Below, one piece after another: positions 18,678 through 28,570 of a stretch of DNA of 64,000 bases; the stretch's first letter is position 1; every line of letters starts with the position of its first letter. The notes under the pieces were generated by a model that searched no databases, had not been told where the DNA came from, and was given only the letters and a program-made list of their open reading frames with translations. The translations under genes were made by a program, and so were the position numbers. The DNA lies in contig WSYJ01000137.1 of NCBI GenBank assembly GCA_020186115.1, forward strand, positions 186,001-250,000, written 5' to 3'. The stretch comes from Histomonas meleagridis (taxonomy: Eukaryota > Parabasalia > Tritrichomonadida > Dientamoebidae).

Positions 18678-21554
18678 ATGGAAGTTATCGATTTTTCTGC
18701 AGAAAATGTTATTGCCGCTTCAGAGCAGTCTATGGTACAGGGACCTAATCAACAAATTGCACTTGATTATCTTCGAAAATGGTATGAAGACCAAAGTTCA
18801 TTTTTTACATCTCTCAAAATTCTCCAAGAATCTAATAGTGAACCAGCAAAATTTTACTCTGCTGCTGTTCTCTCAAATAGTATTCCTGAGCATTGGAAAG
18901 ATATTCAAAGTAATATTGAATTAAAAAATAATATTAAAGAAACATTATTAAGTATTGCAATGCAAATGGAGCCCAACACTATGTGCCATTCAACTTTAAT
19001 TAGAACAGTCGTTTCTATTGCTTTATTTGAATGGCCAGAAGAATGGAATTCATTTAGTACATCTCTTCTTCAACCAGATCCATCTCAAACGCCTCAATTC
19101 ATTAATTCACTTAATCTTCTTTCCGAATTTGTTGAAGGAATTGATAACTCAGCTAACATTACAAATCAACGACGTCAAAATCTTATTAATTTTTTTGTTG
19201 ATCAACTCGACGTTCTTCAAAACCGTATTGCCATTTCTCTCAATGCCACTCCTGATTGTATTCCATATGCTCTTAAAATTTATAATTACCTTTTAATGTG
19301 GTCACCACTTCAGCGCGTTGTAAATTTTGAGACGATACAAAAAATTTCACTAGTTTACTTGCCGAATCAACTCACGCTAATTCCTGCTCTTAAATGTCTT
19401 TCAACTATTTTTATAACACGTTCAGATTCTGTTACTTCATTTCGTTCTTATGGGCCATTTCTTTTACATGTATTATCGACTTTAGCATTTCCAAATCTTC
19501 ATCCTATTACAACACACATTGAGGTCATTAATTTTGTAATTCGTTTTTTACATATTTATATACCTATATTTGAACTTATCTTTATCTCTAATCAAGAAAA
19601 CATTGATCAAACCATTAAAATGATGATTGATGATAATGTTACAGAATTAATTTCCACAATTCAAGCGAATAATATAACGTTTGAACAAATTCATCAAGAA
19701 TTAATCCATTTAATCCAAATAATTTTATCGCTTGATCCGAGTAATATCGATGAATCATATTGGAAATTTTGGTATGATATATTACGTCGAATGTCATTTG
19801 AAACAATGCATAATTTAAATGTTTCTCCATCACTAAATTTTTTCAAGCCATTTTTTAATGATATTCGTCAAAACTTATTTGCCTCAATTAAAAGTGGTAT
19901 AACAGAAGATGGAAAATGCATTTATCAAGCAAAAGATTCAATTTCAATGTTACTTATAATAGATAAAAATGGAACACTCGAATTTTTACGTTCTCAGCCA
20001 CCTTCTCCACAACTTTGTTATTGTGTTGGATGTTTAGATTCTATTACAGAAAGAAGAACAGATATTTCATTTACACAATCAATTATCGAATTGTTCGAAT
20101 TTGCGAAAAGTTGTAATGATCCTGAATACATTATTTCATTGTTATTTTGTTTATCTCATTCTTCAAGATTATTCATTGAAATTCCAGAATTCATGGCACA
20201 ATATATTGATATAGTTATTGGCTATATAAATGAAGGTAATCCTTTGATTATTGATGCTGCTGTTAATTCTTTGTTATATTTAGCAACTTTTAAACCGTCT
20301 ATATTCAAAATTAGAGATAGTCAAATTATTGAACACTTAATTGAAAATTCAGAAGTTTATATAAAGAACTTAGAAAAAACCGCTGCCATCAAGATTTTGA
20401 AAGTTTGTTGTTTTTTGGTTTCTTACGTTAAATCTCAAGAAAACATTGAAAAATTGGTTCAAACACTTTTTGAACCAGTTTTAGCGGTTATTCAAAATGC
20501 AGAAAAAAGTGACAGGGAATCGATAGAAACCGTTTTGGATATTATTTCTGAAACTTCACAATGTATTATAGCACCAGCTAATAATATACTTAGCAATTAT
20601 TTATCCCCATCACTTGTTCAACTTGCACAGGTAATGGTTCCTAATCGAACATTTGATAATGATATCATTTCCAGATTATTACATTCAATATCATCAATTC
20701 AAGTTTCGTTACAATCATTTGAACTTATCAAGGAATCCATTTTAAACATGTCTCAACTAATGTTATTACGCGGTTATATTGAAGAATCATTTTTTGATTA
20801 TTTCAAAGACTTATGTATGTGTTATCAAGAAATGAATGACTTGTATCCCTATATCTTTGCCAATTTCATCATTCCATCATTACAATATGAAGATCCACCA
20901 TTATCATCCATCTTCCTAATGATCTCCAAATTTTATCCATCAGTCATAGATCTCGAGTGGTTAGTTCAGATCTCAATTCCAGCGTTATCTGACTTACGTA
21001 GTAATGTAAATGATTCATGTTTGATTGCATTATCTAATTATTTCTATTTATCAAATCCCGACCAACTTAAGTTAACAATTGACTCAGTAATTGCACCATT
21101 ACTTACGTCCATATTCCAAGGCATATCTGATTCGATGCATCAGCAGTCATATTTTCGATATGTCGACTTTTTGCAAGGCTTAATTAACATATACACGCAC
21201 CTAAATACATATAATGATAATAACTTTAAACAACTTTTAGTAAACATAATGAGCCAAACTATGAAAGAGCCACAAAGCGGATTCTTCGAGCAGTTCGTAA
21301 ATTATATAATCGCTTCGCAGTCATCGTCATATGACTTTAAGAACGCGTTCATAAACTTGTTGATTACATTGAGGAAATTGTCGCCAGGCGACACAAACTT
21401 GTTTAAGGTGGAGCCGCTAAGAAGTTCATCGATATTTAAGATGCTCTTCGACCAAATGCTAAATGGAAAAGGAGCTTTCGTGTTCTCTTTGCCAGGAATG
21501 TTCGAACTTGAAATTAAACCACAGCAACAAAATGGAGATAACCAAAATAAGTAA
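18678..21554 (+). CDS. Exportin-like karyopherin (XPO1/CRM1-type)
   Basis: 958 residues of alpha-helical HEAT-type repeats. The N-terminal part fits the importin-beta/exportin plan: LDYLRKWYEDQSSFFTSLKI, then FYSAAVLSNSIPEHWKDI and FEWPEEWNSFSTSLLQ (compare the CRM1 EWPxxWPxF segment). ALKIYNYLLMWSPLQRVVNF and ALKCLSTIFITRSD match the CRM1 motif in which a W-x-P loop precedes a helix and a Leu-Lys-Cys-Leu helix. Slightly shorter than CRM1 (about 1070), so another exportin or importin-13 relative is possible. It would shuttle cargo through nuclear pores with RanGTP. Ends GDNQNK with TAAAAT directly after. Confidence 0.75.
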   Translation: MEVIDFSAENVIAASEQSMVQGPNQQIALDYLRKWYEDQSSFFTSLKILQESNSEPAKFYSAAVLSNSIPEHWKDIQSNIELKNNIKETLLSIAMQMEPNTMCHSTLIRTVVSIALFEWPEEWNSFSTSLLQPDPSQTPQFINSLNLLSEFVEGIDNSANITNQRRQNLINFFVDQLDVLQNRIAISLNATPDCIPYALKIYNYLLMWSPLQRVVNFETIQKISLVYLPNQLTLIPALKCLSTIFITRSDSVTSFRSYGPFLLHVLSTLAFPNLHPITTHIEVINFVIRFLHIYIPIFELIFISNQENIDQTIKMMIDDNVTELISTIQANNITFEQIHQELIHLIQIILSLDPSNIDESYWKFWYDILRRMSFETMHNLNVSPSLNFFKPFFNDIRQNLFASIKSGITEDGKCIYQAKDSISMLLIIDKNGTLEFLRSQPPSPQLCYCVGCLDSITERRTDISFTQSIIELFEFAKSCNDPEYIISLLFCLSHSSRLFIEIPEFMAQYIDIVIGYINEGNPLIIDAAVNSLLYLATFKPSIFKIRDSQIIEHLIENSEVYIKNLEKTAAIKILKVCCFLVSYVKSQENIEKLVQTLFEPVLAVIQNAEKSDRESIETVLDIISETSQCIIAPANNILSNYLSPSLVQLAQVMVPNRTFDNDIISRLLHSISSIQVSLQSFELIKESILNMSQLMLLRGYIEESFFDYFKDLCMCYQEMNDLYPYIFANFIIPSLQYEDPPLSSIFLMISKFYPSVIDLEWLVQISIPALSDLRSNVNDSCLIALSNYFYLSNPDQLKLTIDSVIAPLLTSIFQGISDSMHQQSYFRYVDFLQGLINIYTHLNTYNDNNFKQLLVNIMSQTMKEPQSGFFEQFVNYIIASQSSSYDFKNAFINLLITLRKLSPGDTNLFKVEPLRSSSIFKMLFDQMLNGKGAFVFSLPGMFELEIKPQQQNGDNQNK

Positions 21555-21881
21555 AATATATTGTTTGTCTTCAATAATATATAATTGTTGATTTAAAAAA
21601 GAAGTGAAACTTTGTTTAAAAAAGTATTTTTCCTATTCCTGCAAAGTAAAATTTAAACCACAAAGTACTCTTAAGTTTTTTAAAATATTATCAGTTGCCA
21701 TTTTGAGCGCAATGTGTAAATATTTAATATATCAAAATGGAAAAAAATTAAAAGCTTTGAGGTAGCTTAGGAAAGATTACTAATAAATATTGCAACCCAC
21801 AAAATGATTGAGCAATGATTTTGACATTAGACACAATTCAAATAGATTCAATGACAACAAATTTTCCAATCAAACAAAAAA

Positions 21882-21930
21882 ATTGGAAATTCAAATTATT
21901 TAAAACAGCGCTTATAAAATTATCTTTATG
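21882..21930 (+). repeat. Solitary ankyrin-cassette relic
   Basis: ATTGGAAATTCAAATTATTT then AAAACAGCGCTTATAAAA reproduces the 3' part of the insert of genes A and B plus the first codons of a repeat (K-T-A-L-I-K), after which the homology stops. Confidence 0.4.
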
Positions 21931-21942
21931 AAAACATCTCAT

Positions 21943-22130
21943 TCATCTTTGAATTCTTATTCCTGTTTCAAAAGTATTTAAATGATCTCTTTCTTCATAA
22001 ATATTTTGTTCAGTTGATTTATTCCTTGATGTCATTTCATTTATTAATTCTAAATACAATTATAATAATAAGAACTAAAATTGATATAATACAGATAAAT
22101 ATTATTATGATTATTATCGTTTTTATTATT
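21943..22130 (-). pseudogene. Decayed 3' end of a single-span membrane protein
   Basis: Reading the minus strand, about 24 hydrophobic residues (a run of Ile/Val/Leu with FICIISILVLIIIIVF) are followed, after a one-base frame change, by a polar tail (NKSTEQNIYEERDHL) and a stop at 21943-21945. A membrane span plus short tail resembles the C-terminus of trichomonad BspA-type surface proteins. Only this tail remains. Confidence 0.3.
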
Positions 22131-22605
22131 TATATTTTCATATAAATTTATGAGCGTGAAATATCTATATGCATATTTTAGAAAAACAATTTATAACAAC
22201 AAATTCTTTTGCGAACACTTTCGAATATGAATGGAGAAAATCATACATGATAAAAAACATATTAAATGCAAAGACTTTAATTATATTTTTTCCAATTGGA
22301 CATTATTAAATGTTCGAATATTTTGATATAAATGAGCCAAAATATTAGTTTTTCTGAAAACAAATAATATCTGGATAGAATACCATCATGAAAGACGATA
22401 TTTTTGTATTTTGATGTACAACATTTTCAGTATGCATCAATCGTTCTGCTCACAAAAACTTTTGTAAACTACACAAATCAAGGTGAGGTGAAGTGAAAAT
22501 GCGATAAATGAAGAATGGATTTATCTTAATATTTATTCAAAATTATTGAGAATCATATTGAAATTATATATCTCCCTTTTTTAAATAGCCATTGCAAAAA
22601 TCACA

Positions 22606-22611
22606 TCACTT
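22606..22611 (+). promoter_or_regulatory. Initiator of cupin gene 1
   Basis: TCACTT matches the trichomonad initiator TCAYTW and its A lies 11 bases before the ATG at 22619. This supports choosing ATG 22619 over the upstream TTG. Confidence 0.55.
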
Positions 22612-22618
22612 TATTTTA

Positions 22619-23068
22619 ATGTCCCTTAAAATAATCTCTGAAGGATCAAATTATTCTGCAATAAATGTTGGTCCAGCTTCTGAAATTGAAAAGTATGTAT
22701 TAGAAGCTCATGGTGAGAAGATCCAAGGAAAAGTTTTCATTCAACAACCACTTCATTTAACTGGATCTGAAATATCATATACATCTATTCCACCTGGTGT
22801 ACAACTTCCATTCTTCCATTCCCATAAGGAAAATGAAGAAGTATTCATTATTATCAAAGGAAAAGGTGAATTTCAAGTTGATGATACTGTTTTCCCGATT
22901 GAAGAAGGTTCTGTTATTCGTACTGGCACTGGTGCAAGTCGCTGTTACAAGAACACAGGTACCGAACCACTTGTGATAATCTGCATCCAAACACTTGAAT
23001 CCAAGGAGCCACTCAAGACTGGACACGATGCGGAGTTCCTTCAAACCACTCCAAGATTCACTCAGTAA
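22619..23068 (+). CDS. Small cupin-domain protein 1
   Basis: 149 residues, a single cupin_2 barrel. Cupin motif 1 is intact: FFHSHKENEEVFIIIKGKG gives His-x-His plus Glu metal ligands. In motif 2 (GSVIRTGTGASRCYKNTG) the usual His is replaced by Arg/Cys, so metal binding may be altered. Substrate unknown; such small cupins include isomerases, dioxygenases and sugar-binding proteins. It is about 85% identical to the gene at 36967-37416, most differences lying in residues 28-64. The initiator TCACTT and a stop overlapping TAAA flank it. Closest relatives of such stand-alone cupins are usually bacterial. Confidence 0.85.
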   Translation: MSLKIISEGSNYSAINVGPASEIEKYVLEAHGEKIQGKVFIQQPLHLTGSEISYTSIPPGVQLPFFHSHKENEEVFIIIKGKGEFQVDDTVFPIEEGSVIRTGTGASRCYKNTGTEPLVIICIQTLESKEPLKTGHDAEFLQTTPRFTQ

Positions 23069-23209
23069 ACAAAGTGAACACCAAATTCATTTTTAATTCC
23101 AACTTTATCACCAAACATTAAAACTGTTCTCATTATATATTAAATTATAATTTGAGCGATGACAATTTAAAGCATAAAATAACAAATAAACAAATATTTA
23201 CTATTAAAA

Positions 23210-23638
23210 TCAGTCGCTTTCCAACTCACTTTCATCATCCATAGCATTTTCCTCGTGCAGCCTTTTCAGCGCGTGATTATTTTCGATTTTTTCTACTGAC
23301 ACCAAATTCCCATTTTGGTTCATTTGGTTCAGCATTTGCGCTAACTCAGGCGTCAGTCCCAATTTATCGTTAATGAATTGTTCCTTTTCTCTTTTCTCAG
23401 CTTCCTCATCATAAACGTCGTTTTCATCGAATCCAACGATCAATAACACAAACGCTGTTTTATCCCTCATCACAGTTAAGAAGAAATGTCTCACAATTTC
23501 TTCGAAAACTTCATTCAAATCCTTTATAGCATCAGAAGTATTCTCATTATTATTCACAGTTCCATCATTCCACAACTTATTAATCACATAAAAATAACTC
23601 AACGTAAAAACTTTGGATATTATATAAATAACACACAA
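23210..23638 (-). CDS. Hypothetical acidic protein lacking an obvious start codon
   Basis: 142 codons open from a TTG at 23638; no in-frame ATG occurs until residue 57 (MRDKTAFVLLIVGFDENDVY). The C-terminal half is charged with a coiled appearance (EEAEKREKEQFINDKLGLTP) and ends acidic (MDDESELESD). I do not recognise a family. Either the true start is Met57, a 5' exon is missing, or this is a fragment. It is tail-to-tail with cupin gene 1. Confidence 0.4.
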   Translation of the reverse strand: MCVIYIISKVFTLSYFYVINKLWNDGTVNNNENTSDAIKDLNEVFEEIVRHFFLTVMRDKTAFVLLIVGFDENDVYDEEAEKREKEQFINDKLGLTPELAQMLNQMNQNGNLVSVEKIENNHALKRLHEENAMDDESELESD

Positions 23639-24391
23639 ACATGCATCAATTTTTTATTGATTTTGTTTATAAAATTGTATATGTTTTTAAAAGTAATAGT
23701 AACTTTTCGATGGATTATGTTTATAATTTTAGTTGAATAAAAATTTTAGTATCGAATCGAACGATACAACAACATTTATCATTTTTTCTTAAAATGTGAA
23801 ACAAAAAATGTGTGTGAAATTATAGTAAGTGTTAGTATGAATGAATATGAAAATGTAAATGTTGATGAATATGATAAAATTTAAAATTATATCAAGTAAA
23901 TAAACAAACTTTCTCTTCATAGAACCTGCTATTCAATTTTGAGAAAAAATAAATTTCCGGGGAGACCGTTCATGAATTTATCGAATAATCAGTTTTTATT
24001 CAATTTAGTGTGCCCCACCTTTAAATAAGATTTTCTTTTCTTTGTTAAATTTGGTTTCTTTGAAAATCATATAATTTCCCTACAAATCAATTTTTTTATG
24101 ATAATATAAATAATGGATATTCTAGGTATAATAATTTAATAATTTCTTTCCTATCATAAATAGCAATCAATTGATATATCAATTATATAGATGTACAATG
24201 ATTTTCCAGTTGATTGATGAATAATTTTTTTTGATCTAAGAACAAAATAATTGTATTAAACTTTGATTTTAATCTTTATATATGGATTAACATTTCTTCT
24301 TACATTATTTATATTATCTCTCACAGAAACTCGACTTATTAAAAACACATATCACGATAGAAAGTGGGTAATTAATGTTATGTTTCAGAAT

Positions 24392-24510
24392 TATATTTGG
24401 AAATTATTCTAAACATTCAACACAGCATTTATGAAAGCATCTAATAATGGTAATCTAGAAATAGTTAAATTACTTCTTGAACATTAAGGAGTTGATATTA
24501 AGGTTACGAT
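24392..24510 (+). repeat. Solitary ankyrin-cassette relic with insert 3' end
   Basis: TATATTTGGAAATTATTCT, then AACATTCAACACAG and an ankyrin repeat start (TAFMKASNNGNLEIVKLLLE) that hits a TAA within the repeat. This is the conserved insert end plus one repeat of the gene A/B type, isolated and dead. Here the boundary CAACACAG resembles a canonical trichomonad 3' splice site. Confidence 0.5.
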
Positions 24511-25190
24511 CTATGTTTATTATAAAATAGGTTTAACCGATTTAAATAAAAAGTGATTGAACCTCAAAATATCTTCTTTAATAAACAATATTTTTTAAGA
24601 TTAATAAATACATTTATTATGAAAATAGCTATTTAAATTTAAATTGTGATATTATATTCAGAATTTAAAGAGAGAAAAAAAATTAGTAAAATTGATTATT
24701 TATAAATTCGAGCCTTTTCTTCCTGCTTATAGGATATGATCTAAGTTATTTCTTAGATATTAACTTCAATCATTTTCATGATTTTGTTTTCGTTATTTTT
24801 GATTTTGTGCGTAATCTGTAGTTGATATATTATTGTTTTTTTTAATAAAATATGATATTTTCTTAATTATTGTTTTCTCGAATTTAATACAAATTGTCAT
24901 GTGAATCACATTATTAATTAATATTAAAATTAAATTAATTTATTTTCTTAATAATAATTTTGTAAAAAAAAAGAGAGAGAGATGGCGGAGACACTTTTTG
25001 AGCAAAGCTCTTGATAACTTATCTTAACCAAATTGTTATCTTATTTTTTTATGAGCAATCTCCAAAATTTCAAAATGCTTTTTTGGGCTATAGGTTCAAA
25101 TACAAAAGTTCAAATTCAATAAATATTTTTTTTTTCATTCTGTTTTTAAGTTATACAAGATTTTCAATATCTATAGATCAGAGCAAAAAT

Positions 25191-25313
25191 TCAAAAATCG
25201 ATCTGAGCAATAGATAGATTTGTCAATTTTCCACACCACCAGTTGGTTGACAGTGTCTTTTCCAATAGTTCATCCATTTTACTTTGTATCAATAATTTTT
25301 CTTGTTTAACCAT
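25191..25313 (-). CDS. Possible small protein (40 codons)
   Basis: ATG at 25313 opens a 40-codon frame (MVKQEKLLIQSKMDELLEKT, then STNWWCGKLTNLS) with non-hydrophobic, gene-like composition, ending at 25191. No homologue recognised and no initiator seen. It may be a fragment of a larger lost gene. Confidence 0.2.
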   Translation of the reverse strand: MVKQEKLLIQSKMDELLEKTLSTNWWCGKLTNLSIAQIDF

Positions 25314-25606
25314 GATGCTTCACTTCATTTGTTAAATTTATTAAAGTGTTCCTAATTGGGGTTATGTTTATGGAAATGTATTAAATTAATTTACTTTCAT
25401 ATGAAATATTTCTATAACTTTTTGATTCACTTTTAATCGTACTTCTCTGAAATGGATTCAAAGAATTTTGCCGACAGACGTCGACGACCGTTATACGATA
25501 AAATAACTTTTTGAAAGTGACAAGAGCGCACGTTAGCGCCTTCTTCAATAAATAAATGTTCCACTTGTTGAATAATTTATTCAGTATTTACTTTTCTGTA
25601 CCTTTC

Positions 25607-27577
25607 TTAGTGCGCCTTTGCGATGATTTCCTTCAGTTCGTCAATTGACGTCACCAACTTCGTTGCCTTTCCTTGTACTTCCTCAGCAACTTTCTCTATT
25701 TTGCTGTCGAGTTTCGCCTGTGCGTCTTCAAGCTTCAGGTATCCCTCGGTCACTTTCTGCGCTATTTGTTCTCCGACTGTACTTCCTGTGAATATCTTTG
25801 CGACCAAGTCCAAGTCCCTGCAGAACTCGCTCGAGCCCTCCATGTTAATGAACTCCAAAAATCGTTTCTCTGATAACTCAATGATTGTTCCTACGTTACC
25901 CGATGCGTCTTTGTACACATCCAATCCATCGCTTACAGTTTTCACTAATGTCAATGTAACGCTTTTAGCCTTATCCAAAGCTTCGTCAATTTCCTTGTAG
26001 AACGTAGTGTTGAGTCCTAAGAGGACAAGTTTCGCAAGTGTAATCTCTGCTGCTGATTGTATCTCTTGTGGAATTGATGAAATTGATTTCTGGACTTCAT
26101 TAATGATTTGTACTCCTTGTTTAACTACGTCGTATTTCGTTACGTCGATTCCAAGTTCTTTAAGGTCATTAATTGCCTCTGTAACATCAGCACGACGTAA
26201 TGATTCGATTGATGACTTACCTTGTTCAATGAAGCCTTTTCCTTGTTTGTATATTGCATCTCCTTGTTTATATAATTGTTCTCCTTTCGAATATATATCA
26301 AGTGCATTCTTTAATATTTGACTCTGCTCACTAACTTTCGCGATGTCAATACCTGCTTGCTTAAGTACCGAAAGTGCACTTGTAAGATCTCCTTTCTTTG
26401 CTGCATCATAAGCGGCTTTACCTAATTCAAGTTTCTCCTTTCCTTGTTTGTATAATGTCTCGCCTTGATAATAGTATTCAGATCCTTTCTCAAATAGTTC
26501 TTGCGCTTTTGTGTATAATGAATTAGTACGTACATCGAGGCCTAACTCTGCAAGTCCTTCAATAGCTCTTCCGAAATGTCCCGTTTTGATCGATTCGACA
26601 ACTTGTTTACCTTTCTTATACATATCATAACCTCGTTGATAATACTCTAGACCTTGTTGAAGTAATTCGCTTTGCGATATTAATTTCTTCGCTACATCAG
26701 GCGAGATAAGTGACGTAACGCCGCTTATGATTTGTGCATAATTACCATTCTTGATGCCTTTGTAGACCATTTCGCCTTGCTTGTATAACTGTTGTGCTTC
26801 AGCTGCCTTCTGCGCAACTGTGCCAATTGTTCCGCCAATGCTTCCGCCAACTGCTGTCGCAATGCCGCCAAGCGCTGACACGAAATCTTTCTCTTTAACG
26901 CCTTGGTATATGGACATTCCGGCTTGGTACAATGCATATGCTTTGTATGCTGTGGACATTGTGGCCGCTATGGATGCTGCAAGACCAATTTGTCCAACAA
27001 CTGGAACAAAACATGTGACAAACCCAACATATGGAGCAACTGCTTTAACTGTCTTAAAGGCCCTTTTGACTTCTTTCTTGACTTCATTTACAACGGGCTT
27101 ATATGCTTTGGCTGCTGCTTTGAGATCTTTGACGACGCTTTTACTTACATCTTTGATGATTTGACCGGCTTTGCCTGGATTGACAGCTATCTTGGCGGCG
27201 GCTTTAGTGATCTTTCCGGCAATTTTCACTGCTTTTTCAGTTGCTTTGATGGTACTTTTGACAACTTGTGTAACAGGTTTGGTGACCTTTTTCACAACCT
27301 TCTTTATCTTTTTGAAGAGACCATTTTTGACAGGATCATATTCATAAACAAAATCTCCACTTTCATCAAGTTCATATACATACTCGTATTCGTCTTCATC
27401 TTCATTGTCTTCTTCTGAAGGATATATAATTTCTGTTTTATGTATGATTTCATCATAATCATGTTTGCGCATTTTATCTAAGAGACTCCTAATAGCAGCA
27501 TTATTAAATTTATATATTTGTGGGCGTTGTTTGCATAAGCTAATAACATTAAACAGACAAAATGTTGGGAGAAACAT
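25607..27577 (-). CDS. Lys/Ala-rich repetitive protein with central hydrophobic segment
   Basis: 656 residues, ATG 27577. A weak hydrophobic N-terminus (MFLPTFCLFNVISLC) precedes an acidic Tyr-rich stretch (EDEYEYVYELDESGD). Residues 85-175 are a strongly basic Lys/Val/Ala region (KKVVKKVTKPVTQVVK). A glycine/alanine-rich hydrophobic segment follows (VGFVTCFVPVVGQIGLAASI). Residues 240-480 hold diverged repeats of about 55-65 residues built on YKQG/YxxG units and a GDLTSALSVLKQAGID-type motif. The C-terminus is coiled-coil-like. GC is visibly higher than in neighbours, with more G/C at third positions. I recognise no family; the basic-plus-hydrophobic layout recalls secreted or membrane-active proteins, but no toxic activity is shown. 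Confidence 0.75.
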   Translation of the reverse strand: MFLPTFCLFNVISLCKQRPQIYKFNNAAIRSLLDKMRKHDYDEIIHKTEIIYPSEEDNEDEDEYEYVYELDESGDFVYEYDPVKNGLFKKIKKVVKKVTKPVTQVVKSTIKATEKAVKIAGKITKAAAKIAVNPGKAGQIIKDVSKSVVKDLKAAAKAYKPVVNEVKKEVKRAFKTVKAVAPYVGFVTCFVPVVGQIGLAASIAATMSTAYKAYALYQAGMSIYQGVKEKDFVSALGGIATAVGGSIGGTIGTVAQKAAEAQQLYKQGEMVYKGIKNGNYAQIISGVTSLISPDVAKKLISQSELLQQGLEYYQRGYDMYKKGKQVVESIKTGHFGRAIEGLAELGLDVRTNSLYTKAQELFEKGSEYYYQGETLYKQGKEKLELGKAAYDAAKKGDLTSALSVLKQAGIDIAKVSEQSQILKNALDIYSKGEQLYKQGDAIYKQGKGFIEQGKSSIESLRRADVTEAINDLKELGIDVTKYDVVKQGVQIINEVQKSISSIPQEIQSAAEITLAKLVLLGLNTTFYKEIDEALDKAKSVTLTLVKTVSDGLDVYKDASGNVGTIIELSEKRFLEFINMEGSSEFCRDLDLVAKIFTGSTVGEQIAQKVTEGYLKLEDAQAKLDSKIEKVAEEVQGKATKLVTSIDELKEIIAKAH

Positions 27578-28570
27578 TTGTGTTTATGACATAGCATTTG
27601 ACAACGGTTTTATACAAAAGAGAAATGCTCATAATTCAATTTTCAATACATCATTATCCAACGAAATCATTCAAAACGATCGTTACGGTTTGAAAAACAA
27701 ACCGTTGTCTTGTCAATCAATTTTCAATCGAAAATTTATCTCTTAAAACTCTTTTGTTTAATGACAACCTACAAGTTTTATAATTTCTTTGTGTGCATTA
27801 TGATATGACATTATTTTCATAGTCAGGTTAAGACTGATTTTCAGGAATAATTTTTGAGCTCTATTAACTGGCTTTGATGAAATTGTGCCTACTTGATAAT
27901 GTTGAAATGTAGATAATATTTAATATTGTGCTTCACAAGTTTCCTTTCGGCATAAACAATTTTTAGCCTTTATATTGAAAGTTTGAGTGGATATGTTTTG
28001 ATATTTTAAGTAATTTATTATATCCTTATTTCCTATGATATAGTAGAAATTCTGATAAAAAGTATCCAAATATGATAATTTTTTATCTTAAAAAAGATTT
28101 TGCTAGCAACCATTTTTTGATTCATTATTTGACCAAGTTTTCTAATCGATATTACATGAATTAATATAAACAACAACCCGAAATATAATATTCATAATAA
28201 AATCGGAACTATTAATTTTGAAACTCTAAAATTTTATCGCGAACACCAATAAGATCTGAAAATAAAGATAAATATGATTTACTCTAAAAATCATTATAAA
28301 TTTTTTTATCTTTTATCTTTTTTAATTCAATAAGCAAAAATACATAGATAATATATGATGCTTTCATACTTCAAACTCTAATATTTGGAATGTACTTTTA
28401 TCTATTATAAAAGAATATATTCTCTATCATATAATAATTTTTACTTCTTTATATGTTTCATATATATACATAGAAATGAAATATCATTTTGTATAATTCA
28501 TCCAAAATTTCGAAAGTTTAAATCATTGAATTCACAAAATTTCATTAACATTATTTATTATATAGATAAC
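27578..28570. other. Intergenic region, no gene seen
   Basis: AT-rich. MYB-like AACGG cores cluster at its left end (27603 and the hairpin at 27685-27705), upstream of the 27577 gene. The remainder shows nothing I can support. Confidence 0.45.
27685..27705. promoter_or_regulatory. Inverted pair of MYB-type cores
   Basis: ACGGTTTG and CAAACCGT form 8-bp arms around a 5-base A loop, about 110 bases upstream of the ATG at 27577. A further AACGGTTTT lies at 27603. Confidence 0.35.

Larger units (their letters stand above)
21555..22618. other. Long intergenic region with relics
   Basis: No intact gene. Contains one ankyrin-insert relic (21882-21930) and a decayed membrane-protein tail on the minus strand (21943-22130). 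The rest is AT-rich with no other structure noticed. Confidence 0.4.
23639..25606. other. Long AT-rich intergenic region with one ankyrin relic
   Basis: About 2 kb without a convincing gene. Items seen: a 15-codon frame from ATG 23838, an ankyrin relic at 24392-24510, an AG-repeat plus GAGCAAAGCTC hairpin near 24970-25012, a 40-codon minus-strand frame at 25191-25313, and AACGATAC near 23760. Confidence 0.4.

Noticed and set aside
25623-27418. Several long plus-strand frames opposite the 656-residue gene
   Set aside because: They are antisense shadows with Cys/Ser/Phe-rich, unfamiliar composition, while the minus frame is long and repetitive.
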